DNA from: an uncultured Bacteroidales bacterium
GTDB taxonomy: Bacteria > Bacteroidota > Bacteroidia > Bacteroidales > WCHB1-69
Direction of reading: 5' to 3'
Assembly: GCA_900321845.1 (NCBI GenBank)
Contig: ONXT01000076.1
Location: 1-12,978, forward strand
Length of the DNA: 12,978 bases
Shown: one piece after another, positions 1 to 6,861 of the stretch
How positions within the stretch are numbered: position 1 is the first letter of the stretch
How the letters are laid out: each line of letters begins with the position of its first letter
The notes under the pieces: generated by a model
Databases searched by the model: none
Told to the model about the DNA's origin: nothing
Seen by the model: only the letters and a program-made list of their open reading frames with translations
Position numbers and translations under genes: made by a program

Positions 1-2
1 GC

Positions 3-59
3 CAGATGACATGGTTCAAGCGCGACGGAAGCTATACTCAAATAGAAGCTGGCAGGTAG
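3..59 (+). CDS. Possible C-terminal end of a gene cut by the window edge
   Basis: Reading from base 3, an open frame runs into the window and stops at TAG 57-59, giving the tail QMTWFKRDGSYTQIEAGR. The stop lies 8 bases before the stop of the convergent rhodanese gene, which is a natural place for a plus-strand gene to end. The tail has an ordinary mixed composition, but 18 residues are too few to assign a family. Another plus-strand frame is open across the same bases, so this is a weak call. It rests only on position and on the lack of any better explanation for bases 1-67. Confidence 0.27.
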   Translation, partial: QMTWFKRDGSYTQIEAGR

Positions 60-67
60 ATGGGCGG

Positions 68-472
68 TCACTTTTTCGGCTTGCTGTCGCCACTGCCCAC
101 AACCACTTCGCCATCCCAGCCCTTGATGCCCTTGTCGAGCTCATAAACGGTGAAACCCTTCTCCGAAAGCACGACGGCGGCCCGCTTGCTGCGCTTGCCG
201 CTCCGACAATACACGGCGACCGGTTTTTTCTTGTTCAGCTTTTCCTCGGCGATATTAACAAAACTTTTGTTGTTGATGTCGATATTGATGGCACGGCGGA
301 TATGTCCCTCTTCGTATTCGCTTTTAGAGCGGACATCCACCAGCTGCACCTTCTTCTTGGAAATCGCCTTCGCAAAAGCAGCATTGTCCATAGAGGTATA
401 AGCCTGATTTTGAGCGCATCCGGCAAATAATAATGCGACAACGAGAATGATGAACGAAACAATTCTTTTCAT
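68..472 (-). CDS. Rhodanese-like domain lipoprotein
   Basis: A 134-residue protein with a lipoprotein signal peptide and a single rhodanese domain. Residues 1-18 are a short basic start, a hydrophobic core and the lipobox LFAGC, so Cys19 is probably lipidated and the domain sits in the periplasm or on the outer membrane. The domain carries DVRSKSEYEEGHI (46-58) and the active-site loop CRSGKRS (89-95), with Cys89 as the persulfide-forming residue; GWDG near 118-121 is typical of the C-terminal part. Single-domain rhodaneses of this kind transfer sulfane sulfur or act in thiol chemistry, and the natural acceptor is not evident here. An upstream in-frame ATG at 502 would add ten residues ahead of the signal peptide, so the ATG at 472 (MKRIV) is preferred. 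No TAnnTTTG element was found just upstream. The 102-base spacer after the membrane-protein gene may be crossed by readthrough from it. Confidence 0.88.
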   Translation of the reverse strand: MKRIVSFIILVVALLFAGCAQNQAYTSMDNAAFAKAISKKKVQLVDVRSKSEYEEGHIRRAINIDINNKSFVNIAEEKLNKKKPVAVYCRSGKRSKRAAVVLSEKGFTVYELDKGIKGWDGEVVVGSGDSKPKK

Positions 473-574
473 AATGGTGAATTTAGTATTATAAAAACGC
501 ATTTATAACTGAAAACAGACGGAATTATTATAATTGTGAACTGAAATCAGTGATGAGTGACTGTGTCCACGCGA

Positions 575-1552
575 CTAAAGCGGCAATCCGATGACCACGA
601 CCGCTGCGACGAGTATAAACAAGACGACCTCCTTCATGAAAGAGATACGCTTGTCGGAGATGAGGGCCGTGAAATAAAATGAGAGCGGCACAAAAAGGTA
701 GCCCATCGTGTAGGGGAAGGGGATATTGGAGAGAAGCATCATCACAACCAAAGTAAGAAAAAGGAAATTGAGGGTGATATAGCGTTGACGGATGATGACC
801 AACTTGTTGTCGAACAGCATTTTGAGGCGGACAAGCACAAACGGGACAAGCAAGATGAATACGGCCAGCGCAGCGATTTTCCACAGAGAGAACGACAGAA
901 TCTTCAGCAATGGGAAATTCAGGTGGAACTGTTGGAAAGAGGCGGCATAAGCGGCCACATCGCCCACAAAGAAGTGATAGGAGAACATATAGATGTAAGG
1001 GACCAGGAAGCCGAGAAGGGTGACGATCATATCTTTCAATTTGCTGAAACGGTTGATTGCCAGCGCGATGATGACGTAAAACAGGAGAAGGACAGCCGTG
1101 AAATCAAAGAACGAGGCCACACCGATGAGTCCGCCGGAGAGGAGAACCTGCGTTTTAACCCGCTCATTCTGGTAGTCTTTGTTCAGATTCACAAGGCACA
1201 ATATGATGAGATTGGTGATGAAAACGGGAGTCAGTGGCAGGGAATAGCAGCCCACAACCATAAAACCGACGAACCAGATAATGGGAAAAAAGCTTTTCTG
1301 CTCCAGCATATTGCTTTTATTAAAGAAATTAATGAGCAGAAATCCCTCCGAAATCACGGCGAGCAGGATGAGGGCACGATAGAGCGACTGCCACTGCACG
1401 ATGGAGCCGGAGAGCCACTCAGCACAAGGCAAAAAAGCATCGTAATGCGTGAAAATCAATGGGGTAGAAAACAGACGCACACAGAAATATGCCATCGCCG
1501 CGGCAATGACAACAACCTGAAGCCATCTATGTTTTTGCAGAAAATAGAACAT
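575..1552 (-). CDS. Polytopic inner-membrane protein, probable DUF6427 family
   Basis: A 325-residue integral membrane protein with about ten to eleven hydrophobic helices (roughly 11-30, 56-76, 88-104, 107-124, 134-150, 152-168, 172-195, 220-243, 258-275, 282-299 and 305-324) and almost no soluble domain. A segment around 71-130 (LLINFFNKSNMLEQKSFF, then hydrophobic, then LVNLNKDYQNE) and the following helices recall the Bacteroidota DUF6427 proteins, often encoded near upp; that match is from memory. The family's biochemical role is not established. The overall look is that of multi-spanning glycosyltransferase-like or flippase-like proteins, but no catalytic motif is visible. The ATG at 1552 lies just downstream of a TATGTTTG promoter element, giving a very short leader, which supports this start. 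The rhodanese gene follows on the same strand after 102 bases. Confidence 0.75.
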   Translation of the reverse strand: MFYFLQKHRWLQVVVIAAAMAYFCVRLFSTPLIFTHYDAFLPCAEWLSGSIVQWQSLYRALILLAVISEGFLLINFFNKSNMLEQKSFFPIIWFVGFMVVGCYSLPLTPVFITNLIILCLVNLNKDYQNERVKTQVLLSGGLIGVASFFDFTAVLLLFYVIIALAINRFSKLKDMIVTLLGFLVPYIYMFSYHFFVGDVAAYAASFQQFHLNFPLLKILSFSLWKIAALAVFILLVPFVLVRLKMLFDNKLVIIRQRYITLNFLFLTLVVMMLLSNIPFPYTMGYLFVPLSFYFTALISDKRISFMKEVVLFILVAAVVVIGLPL

Positions 1553-1568
1553 CGCTCAAAATCGGCGG

Positions 1569-1576
1569 CAAACATA
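1569..1576 (-). promoter_or_regulatory. Bacteroidota -7 promoter element for the 575-1552 gene
   Basis: On the minus strand the bases read TATGTTTG, an exact match to the Bacteroidota -7 consensus TAnnTTTG. Transcription would start about 7 bases downstream, leaving a leader of roughly ten bases before the ATG at 1552. No clear TTTG was seen at the -33 position. The site is divergent from the promoter at 1612-1640. Confidence 0.55.
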
Positions 1577-1611
1577 CATTAATTTTTTTTATAAAATCAC
1601 TTAAAACGCAT

Positions 1612-1640
1612 TTTGGCAAATAGTTTTTTTAGTATTTTTG
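1612..1640 (+). promoter_or_regulatory. Bacteroidota promoter for the 1701-4627 operon
   Basis: TTTG at 1612-1615 (-33 element) is followed after 17 bases by TATTTTTG at 1633-1640 (-7 element TAnnTTTG). The spacing is slightly short of the usual 19 or so. The predicted start near 1647 leaves a leader of about 54 bases before the ATG at 1701. It would drive the four overlapping plus-strand genes. Confidence 0.6.
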
Positions 1641-1653
1641 CCGACAAATATTT

Positions 1654-1669
1654 CGAGTGCGTTCACTCG
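1654..1669 (+). other. Small hairpin in the 5' leader of the 1701 operon
   Basis: CGAGTG (1654-1659) and CACTCG (1664-1669) form a perfect 6-bp stem around the loop CGTT. It lies between the predicted transcription start and the first ATG. No U-run follows directly, so it does not look like a simple terminator; an A-run and T-run come about ten bases later. It could stabilise the mRNA or be coincidental. Confidence 0.35.
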
Positions 1670-1700
1670 TCTATCAATAAAAAATTTTTAAACGAAAAAC

Positions 1701-2444
1701 ATGAAAAGCAGAACTATTTTGACCATTTTCTTGAGCTTAGTTGTCTTGTTGCTTGTCTTTTTAAATGCCAAGGCAATCCTCCGCCCAAAAAAATTCGAAG
1801 ATGTTTACACTCAACGTAAAGAATTGAATTCCAATAGATTGACTACCATCGTCGAACTACAAAAGCTTTACAAGAAAGCCAATGGACAATATTGCGACAA
1901 CATCGACAGCCTCGCCGAGTTCTACGAAAACGGCTACATCGTCATCAAGAACATCACCATCAAGGAAGGCTTGGCTGACACACTGCTGAAAAAAGTGCAA
2001 AACATGTCCATGGAAGAACGTGAAAAAGGTGGCTACAACGTTATTCACGAACAAAAAATCCCCATCAAGAACCAAATGAACGACATCCTCGCCAACCTGA
2101 ACGAGAAACGCGAGCCGGATGATAAAATCGTGATGGAAAACTTCCAGTACATCCCTTTCAACGGACAAGAAAAATACCAAATCGTGACCTGCGCGGCCGA
2201 CCAAGCCGATTCTGCTAAAATACAGAAGTTTGCAGTTTACATTCCCAAAGAGGTCCTTCTGAACAATTTCGAAGAATCCGTATTCCCCGCCAACCAGAAC
2301 TTCCTCTCAAAAGGCTGGAGCAAACTGTTGTACAACAATTTATCTTCCGATATCCGCGAAAGCAGAAAATGTACCGGCCTCCAACTGGGCGATACCGCCT
2401 CCACTTCGTTAGACATCAAGGACTATGGAACTAAAGCTGAATAA
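1701..2444 (+). CDS. Membrane-anchored protein of unknown function, Bacteroidales type
   Basis: A 247-residue protein with one N-terminal hydrophobic segment (about 5-26, after MKSR) and a hydrophilic remainder, so it is probably a signal-anchored inner-membrane protein with a periplasmic body. The region after the anchor (about 30-75) is predicted helical and contains YKKANGQYCDNIDSLAEF. This recalls conserved Bacteroidales proteins that have RYxxxIxxLxxIRxAQxAYKxVNGKY after an N-terminal anchor, and more loosely the N-terminal helix of pilin-like proteins. The resemblance is from memory and gives no function. Later parts include FQYIPFNGQEKYQIVT (about 153-168) and KFAVYIPKEVLLNN. No lipobox and no catalytic motif were seen. 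It is the first gene after the promoter at 1612-1640, and its last codons overlap the start of the DUF3822 gene by 20 bases, so the two are probably translationally coupled. Confidence 0.8.
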   Translation: MKSRTILTIFLSLVVLLLVFLNAKAILRPKKFEDVYTQRKELNSNRLTTIVELQKLYKKANGQYCDNIDSLAEFYENGYIVIKNITIKEGLADTLLKKVQNMSMEEREKGGYNVIHEQKIPIKNQMNDILANLNEKREPDDKIVMENFQYIPFNGQEKYQIVTCAADQADSAKIQKFAVYIPKEVLLNNFEESVFPANQNFLSKGWSKLLYNNLSSDIRESRKCTGLQLGDTASTSLDIKDYGTKAE

Positions 2445-3162
2445 CTTCCCCCCTTACGCTATTCACCTTTGTTCCACGGGCTTTACCCTCATCAAAAAAA
2501 GCCAGTCCTCGGACAATCATATTTGCGAAAACTATAAAAGTGCCTCACTCTCTTCATTGGACAGGGAGTGTGGCATTTTCTTTGGCGAAGCCACGGACAA
2601 TGAGGAAATCCATATCCTGACCAATGCAACGCCCCCCGTGCTCGTGCCCAAAGAAATTTTCCAGAAACCCGCCAGCCAGTACCTTTCCCTCCAGTACGAC
2701 CTCGCCGACAACGAAACCATCTTTGAAGATACCATCGCCGACTACATCGCCATCTACCCCTTCTCCATTTCCAAACTGACTCAGATTCAAAGAACCATCC
2801 AGCACCCCGTATTTCATCATACCGCTGCATTTTTATACACGGAATTAACCTCATTCCAGACCGAATGCCAGCACAAAATGCTGCTTTGGCTGGACAACGA
2901 TACAGCCGATTTCGTTTTTCTTTACGAAAACCAGCTCCGGTTAATCAACAGGTTCCTATTCACCACCCAGGACGACATCCTTTATTATGTGCTGAATATC
3001 CTGCTGCAACATCGGATCCACACGAAAAACTGCGCCGTTTTATTGGCTGGGGAGATTGAAAACAAGGAAAAGACCTTGGGATTCCTCAAGAAATACCTTC
3101 CTCATGCACAAGACGCGGCAAGCGCTCTCAATTCACAAATCACTAATCACGGTTCACTATAA
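2425..3162 (+). CDS. DUF3822 family protein
   Basis: A 245-residue soluble protein matching the Bacteroidota-specific DUF3822 family by its overall pattern. An N-terminal half ends in LVPKEIFQKP (about 72-81). The second half starts near 110 with IYPFSISKLTQIQ and contains the strand-turn-strand DNDTADFVFLYENQLRLINRF (about 156-176) and a TTQDDILYYVLNILLQ helix. Family members are thought to have an actin/Hsp70-like fold and are commonly found next to rsmD, as here; their function is unknown. The start ATG at 2425 lies inside the end of the preceding gene, and the stop TAA shares one base with the rsmD start (TAATG). The last dozen residues (SQITNHGSL) are encoded by a repetitive ATTCACAAATCACTAATCAC-type tract that resembles the spacer repeats of this genome, so the C-terminus may be recent or variable. 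Confidence 0.85.
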   Translation: MELKLNNFPPYAIHLCSTGFTLIKKSQSSDNHICENYKSASLSSLDRECGIFFGEATDNEEIHILTNATPPVLVPKEIFQKPASQYLSLQYDLADNETIFEDTIADYIAIYPFSISKLTQIQRTIQHPVFHHTAAFLYTELTSFQTECQHKMLLWLDNDTADFVFLYENQLRLINRFLFTTQDDILYYVLNILLQHRIHTKNCAVLLAGEIENKEKTLGFLKKYLPHAQDAASALNSQITNHGSL

Positions 3163-3728
3163 TGCGTATTATTGCTGGAAAAAACAAAGGTCGGAAAATC
3201 GTGGCACCGGCCAACCTACCCGTGCGCCCCACCACCGACTTGGGCAAAGAGAGCCTGTTCAACATACTGAACAACTACTTCTTCTTCGATGCGGTCACCG
3301 TAATCGACCTGTTTGCCGGCACCGGCAATGTGAGTCTGGAATTTGCCTCCCGCGAGGCGGTTTCCGTCACCTCCGTGGATGCCTACCAGCCCTGCGTCGA
3401 TTTCATCAAGAAGATGGCCTCCCTACTGAAATACGACAACATGACCGTCGTCAAAGCGGACGCGTTCCAATTCCTGGCGCATCAACGGCAACCCGTTGAC
3501 ATCATCTTCGCCGACCCACCCTACGACATGGAGGGCATCGAGAAGATACCCGAAGTCGTCTTTGAACGCAATCTGCTCAAACCCGATGGATGGCTCATCC
3601 TCGAACACGACAAGACCCACGACTTCTCACAGCATCCGCAGTTCTTCCAACATCGGAAATACGGCAAACTGAATTTCACCTTTCTCGTGAATATGACTGA
3701 AGACGAAAACCCGAGCGAAGAATCATGA
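3162..3728 (+). CDS. rsmD: 16S rRNA (guanine966-N2)-methyltransferase RsmD
   Basis: A 188-residue SAM-dependent methyltransferase that would methylate the N2 of G966 in 16S rRNA during 30S assembly. The start MRIIAGKNKGRKI is the typical RsmD N-terminus and is followed by RPTTDLGKESLFNIL (22-36). Motif I for SAM binding is DLFAGTGNVSLE (49-60). The catalytic N-methyltransferase motif IV is DPPY (118-121). The length fits the family (about 180-200). Start and stop codons overlap those of both neighbours (TAATG at the start, ATGA at the end), which indicates coupled translation in one operon. The cofactor is made by MetK, encoded a little further downstream. Confidence 0.95.
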   Translation: MRIIAGKNKGRKIVAPANLPVRPTTDLGKESLFNILNNYFFFDAVTVIDLFAGTGNVSLEFASREAVSVTSVDAYQPCVDFIKKMASLLKYDNMTVVKADAFQFLAHQRQPVDIIFADPPYDMEGIEKIPEVVFERNLLKPDGWLILEHDKTHDFSQHPQFFQHRKYGKLNFTFLVNMTEDENPSEES

Positions 3729-4627
3729 TTCCATCCTTTTTGAAAGAGGGCGACACCATCGCCATTGCCGCACCCGCCCGCAAAGTAACGGAGCCGGAAA
3801 TTGCTTCTGCCGTCAAATTCCTTGAGGAGCAGGGATTCAACGTCGTTTTGGGCGAAAACCTGTTCGCCGAAGACAACCGGTTCGCTGGCACCGACGAAGA
3901 GCGCGCCGCCGACCTCCAACAATTTTTCAATGACGACAACATCCGCGCAATCATTTGTGCCAGAGGCGGTTACGGAAGCGTCCGCATCATCGACAGACTG
4001 GACTTCACCCATTTTCTCCAGAATCCGAAATGGATTTGCGGCTTCAGCGATGTAACCGTTTTCCACTCGCATCTCAGCCGATTCGGTTGCGCCTCCATTC
4101 ACAGCACCATGGCAAAATTGATTCACGAGGATGGATTGGAGAATATGAACAACCGCACGCTGCTACAGGCGCTGAAAGGACAATTGCTGGCCTACAGCTT
4201 CCCTCCGCACATATCCAACCGCACCGGATCCGCCCAAGGAGAAATCGTGGGAGGCAACCTCTCGCTGATTTACGCGATGCTCGCCTCCCCCTCGGAGATG
4301 GCTACCGACGGCAAAATCCTCTTCATCGAGGAGGTCGGTGAATACCTGTACCATATTGAAAGAATGATGATTTCGCTGAAGCGCGCGGGCAAGCTGGCCC
4401 ATCTCGCAGGCTTGATCGTGGGCGACATCTCCGTGAAGGAGGAACCCGACGACATCCCATTCGGGCGCACGGCGGAACAAATCATCGCTGACTGCGTGGC
4501 GGAATACGACTACCCGCTCTGCTTCAACTTCCCCGCCGGACATGGGGAGAACAACGTCGCCCTCCGATTCGGAACGCCCGCCGAACTGACCGTCGCCGAA
4601 TTCGGAAGCACACTTCTTATTAGGTAG
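3725..4627 (+). CDS. ldcA: LD-carboxypeptidase, peptidase family S66
   Basis: A 300-residue cytoplasmic-type serine peptidase of family S66. Members cleave the L-Lys (or meso-Dap)-D-Ala bond of muropeptide tetrapeptides to give tripeptides during cell-wall recycling. The N-terminus KEGDTIAIAAPAR is typical. The Ser nucleophile is in GFSDVT (Ser108), with RGGYGS upstream at 80-85. The catalytic Glu is in LFIEEVGE (about Glu202) and the His in PAGHGENN (His273), so the Ser-Glu-His triad known from Pseudomonas LdcA is complete. There is no signal peptide. The start ATG overlaps the rsmD stop as ATGA. It is the last gene of the operon, and 241 non-coding bases follow before metK. Some S66 members act on microcin C-type peptides (MccF), but the full-length simple context favours the recycling enzyme. 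Confidence 0.92.
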   Translation: MIPSFLKEGDTIAIAAPARKVTEPEIASAVKFLEEQGFNVVLGENLFAEDNRFAGTDEERAADLQQFFNDDNIRAIICARGGYGSVRIIDRLDFTHFLQNPKWICGFSDVTVFHSHLSRFGCASIHSTMAKLIHEDGLENMNNRTLLQALKGQLLAYSFPPHISNRTGSAQGEIVGGNLSLIYAMLASPSEMATDGKILFIEEVGEYLYHIERMMISLKRAGKLAHLAGLIVGDISVKEEPDDIPFGRTAEQIIADCVAEYDYPLCFNFPAGHGENNVALRFGTPAELTVAEFGSTLLIR

Positions 4628-4747
4628 AAGGCAGATTAAAATACAGTGAATCAACAATTTACAATCGATTCTGCGAAAACGCCGATATTTTCAAGGAAAA
4701 CGTTTTTGAAAAGCGAGAGAATCCATCTCCAATCAAAAAAATAGTTG

Positions 4748-4755
4748 TACTTTTG
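4748..4755 (+). promoter_or_regulatory. Bacteroidota -7 promoter element for metK
   Basis: TACTTTTG matches TAnnTTTG exactly, and the following GCGCC is like the GC-rich starts after the other promoters in this window. No TTTG was seen about 19 bases upstream. Transcription would begin near 4762, giving a metK leader of about 105 bases that contains the candidate riboswitch. Confidence 0.55.
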
Positions 4756-4765
4756 CGCCGCGAAA

Positions 4766-4824
4766 CAGTAGAGGGATTTCTAATGATTGCAACTACTATA
4801 AAAAATGCTAAACCATTGAATCCC
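4766..4824 (+). promoter_or_regulatory. Candidate SAM-II/SAM-V-like riboswitch in the metK leader
   Basis: The leader has the order of conserved blocks expected of SAM-II-type aptamers. The 5' stem strand AGTAG (4767-4771) is followed by a loop starting GGGATTT (4773-4779) and ending TTGCA (4787-4791). The 3' stem strand CTACT (4793-4797) is fully complementary to the 5' strand. Then come ATAAA (4798-4802), four bases, and GCTAAA (4807-4812). Loop TTGCA could pair with TGCTA (4806-4810) as a pseudoknot with one U-U mismatch, and ATTT (4776-4779) with AAAT (4803-4806). A longer competing helix is also possible: GGGATT (4773-4778) and AATG (4782-4785) with AATCCC (4819-4824) and CATT (4814-4817). 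The position directly upstream of SAM synthetase fits feedback control by SAM. The consensus comparison is from memory and no covariance search was run. Confidence 0.5.
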
Positions 4825-4868
4825 TTGCATTTCGTTCAACTAATTTATTAACCTCAAATATTTTTATT

Positions 4869-6167
4869 ATGAGCTATCTATTCACATCTGAATCAGTATC
4901 TGAAGGGCATCCGGACAAAGTCTGCGACCAAATTTCAGACGCTTTGTTGGATTCGTTTCTCGCCAGAGACCCCGAATCAAAAGTGGCTTGCGAAACATTA
5001 GTTACCACCGGACTTGTAGTTTGCGCCGGCGAAGTGAACACGAGCGGTTACGTCTCCATCGATGATGTCGCAAGGAAAACCATTCAAAACATCGGTTACG
5101 ACAAGAGCGACTATCAGTTCGACTACAAATCGTGCGCCGTCATGTCAACCATCCATCAGCAGTCGAGCGACATCCGCCAAGGTGTTGACAAAGCGGACGA
5201 AAAAACGCAAGGCGCAGGCGACCAGGGAATCATGTTCGGTTATGCCTGCAACGAAATGGGCAAATTCTACATGCCCATCACCATTGACCTTGCCCATTGC
5301 ATACTACAAGAGCTTTCCCAAATCCGTCGCGAGGGCAAACTGATGCCCTATCTGCGTCCCGATTCCAAATCGCAGGTCACCCTGCGCTATGCCGATGACG
5401 GAACCCCCGAAGCCATCGACACCATCGTCGTTTCCACGCAACATGACGAGCCGCAAGGTGGAATGAGCGATGACGATATGCTGGCTCAAATCAGAAGGGA
5501 TGTGCGCGACATCCTCCTTCCTCGCGTCATCAAAACCCTTCCCTCCAAGATTCAACGTCTGTTCGACAAATTCGATTACAACACGAAGTTATTCGTCAAT
5601 CCCACTGGCAAGTTCGTCATCGGAGGTCCCCACGGCGACAGTGGCGTCACGGGGCGTAAAATCATCGTTGACACCTATGGCGGACATGGTGCACACGGCG
5701 GCGGTGCCTTCTCCGGAAAAGACCCGTCGAAAGTTGACCGTTCAGCCGCCTACGCTGCCCGCTATGTCGCCAAAAACATGGTGGCCGCCGGCATCTGCGA
5801 CAAAGTCCTCATCCAACTCGCCTACGCTATCGGCGTGGCCAAACCCGTCGGCATTTTCGTCAACACCTACGGCACTGCCAAAGTGAAGATGAGCGATGGA
5901 GAAATCGCCAAAATCATCGAGGCAAACATCGACCTCACCCCCTACGGCATCATCAACCGCTTCAAACTGAAAAACCCCATCTACGAAGCCACTGCCACCT
6001 ACGGACACTTCGGCCGCGACTCCTACGAACAAGAGGTGGAGGTGTTTTACGAAGACAAGGATACTGTCAAAAGAGACGGAAGAATCTTCAAAACCGTCAC
6101 CTTCTTCGGTTGGGAAAAACTGGATTTGGTGGACAATATGAAGAGATGGTTCAAAATCAGCGATTAG
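4869..6167 (+). CDS. metK: S-adenosylmethionine synthetase (methionine adenosyltransferase)
   Basis: A 432-residue enzyme that makes SAM from methionine and ATP, releasing phosphate and pyrophosphate. The N-terminal block TSESVSEGHPDKVCDQISDA includes His14, Pro15, Asp16 and Lys17 of the ATP/metal site. The signature hexapeptide GAGDQG is at 115-120, and the glycine-rich P-loop-like signature GGGAFSGKDPSKVDRS is at 277-292. All three expected regions are present. The protein is longer than the E. coli enzyme (384 residues); extra length around 190-240 is common in Bacteroidota homologues. It is transcribed alone behind a structured leader that may be a SAM-sensing riboswitch. Its stop is 14 bases from the stop of the convergent upp gene. 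The start ATG at 4869 follows an AT-rich stretch with no strong Shine-Dalgarno, as usual for this phylum. Confidence 0.97.
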   Translation: MSYLFTSESVSEGHPDKVCDQISDALLDSFLARDPESKVACETLVTTGLVVCAGEVNTSGYVSIDDVARKTIQNIGYDKSDYQFDYKSCAVMSTIHQQSSDIRQGVDKADEKTQGAGDQGIMFGYACNEMGKFYMPITIDLAHCILQELSQIRREGKLMPYLRPDSKSQVTLRYADDGTPEAIDTIVVSTQHDEPQGGMSDDDMLAQIRRDVRDILLPRVIKTLPSKIQRLFDKFDYNTKLFVNPTGKFVIGGPHGDSGVTGRKIIVDTYGGHGAHGGGAFSGKDPSKVDRSAAYAARYVAKNMVAAGICDKVLIQLAYAIGVAKPVGIFVNTYGTAKVKMSDGEIAKIIEANIDLTPYGIINRFKLKNPIYEATATYGHFGRDSYEQEVEVFYEDKDTVKRDGRIFKTVTFFGWEKLDLVDNMKRWFKISD

Positions 6168-6181
6168 CGATTAGCTATCAG

Positions 6182-6850
6182 CTATAATATTGAGTCGGTT
6201 TTACTGCCATAGGCGAGGTCGCCGGCATCGCCCAAACCGGGAACGATGTACGATTGGGCTGTCAGTTCGTCGTCAACCGCGCCAAGCCAGATAGTGCAGT
6301 TGGTATCCGGAAGGTTATCTTGCAGATATTGAACACCTTGCGTGCTTGCGATGGCGGAAACCACGTGCAGATACTTCGGGGCGCCCATCGCCATAATCTC
6401 ATTATAGGTGCAAATCATCGACTGTCCGGTGGCCAGCATCGGGTCGCAGATGATGAGGATGCGGTTTTCCATCTCAGGAGACGACATATAATCGATTTGA
6501 ATGTCGAAAGTGCCGTCAACGTAATGCTTGCGGAAAGCGGAGATGAAAGCGTTGGCGGCATGGTCGAAGATGTCGAGCATCCCTTGATGCATCGGCAGTC
6601 CGGCACGCAAAATGGTGGCGAGAATCGGTTGCTCCTCCATCAGATACATCGTCTTGGTTCCCAAGGGAGTGGTCACTTCAACCGGCTTATACTGAAACGT
6701 TTTGCTGATTTCGTAAGCGAAAATCTGCCCCAGACGCTCCAAGTTGCGGCGAAAACGCATACGGTCTCCTTGAACATCCACGTTGCGCAATTCTGAAATG
6801 TACTGATTGAAAATGCTGTTTTCCAGTCCAAGATTTCTTACTGATTTCAT
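6182..6850 (-). CDS. upp: Uracil phosphoribosyltransferase
   Basis: A 222-residue cytoplasmic enzyme that converts uracil and PRPP to UMP in pyrimidine salvage. Visible signatures are LRAGLPM (81-87), the PRPP-binding loop in ICDPMLATGQS (134-144), and the uracil-binding segment YIVPGLGDAGDLAYG (201-215), which is characteristic of UPRTs and separates them from other phosphoribosyltransferases. Length matches the family. The start MKSVRNLGLE lies 11 bases after the stop of the acyltransferase gene on the same strand, so the pair is probably cotranscribed from the promoter at 7928-7935. It converges with metK, and a short direct repeat spans both stop codons. Confidence 0.95.
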   Translation of the reverse strand: MKSVRNLGLENSIFNQYISELRNVDVQGDRMRFRRNLERLGQIFAYEISKTFQYKPVEVTTPLGTKTMYLMEEQPILATILRAGLPMHQGMLDIFDHAANAFISAFRKHYVDGTFDIQIDYMSSPEMENRILIICDPMLATGQSMICTYNEIMAMGAPKYLHVVSAIASTQGVQYLQDNLPDTNCTIWLGAVDDELTAQSYIVPGLGDAGDLAYGSKTDSIL

Positions 6851-6861
6851 GATTTGTAGTT

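Noticed and set aside
473..502. Ten-residue N-terminal extension of the rhodanese lipoprotein from the ATG at 502
   Set aside because: It would put MRFYNTKFTI ahead of an intact lipoprotein signal peptide starting MKRIV; the internal ATG at 472 fits a functional export signal.
785..1582. Plus-strand open frame of 265 codons opposite the membrane-protein gene
   Set aside because: Its translation is a highly polar, Glu/Gln/His-rich string with no fold-like pattern. It is the antisense of a hydrophobic membrane protein with a good promoter and start, which explains the composition.
4628..4747. Weak inverted repeats (such as TTTTCAA/TTGAAAA near 4688-4712) as an ldcA terminator
   Set aside because: The stems are short and AT-only with a long loop and no T-run after them. 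I see nothing reliable in this spacer before the metK promoter.
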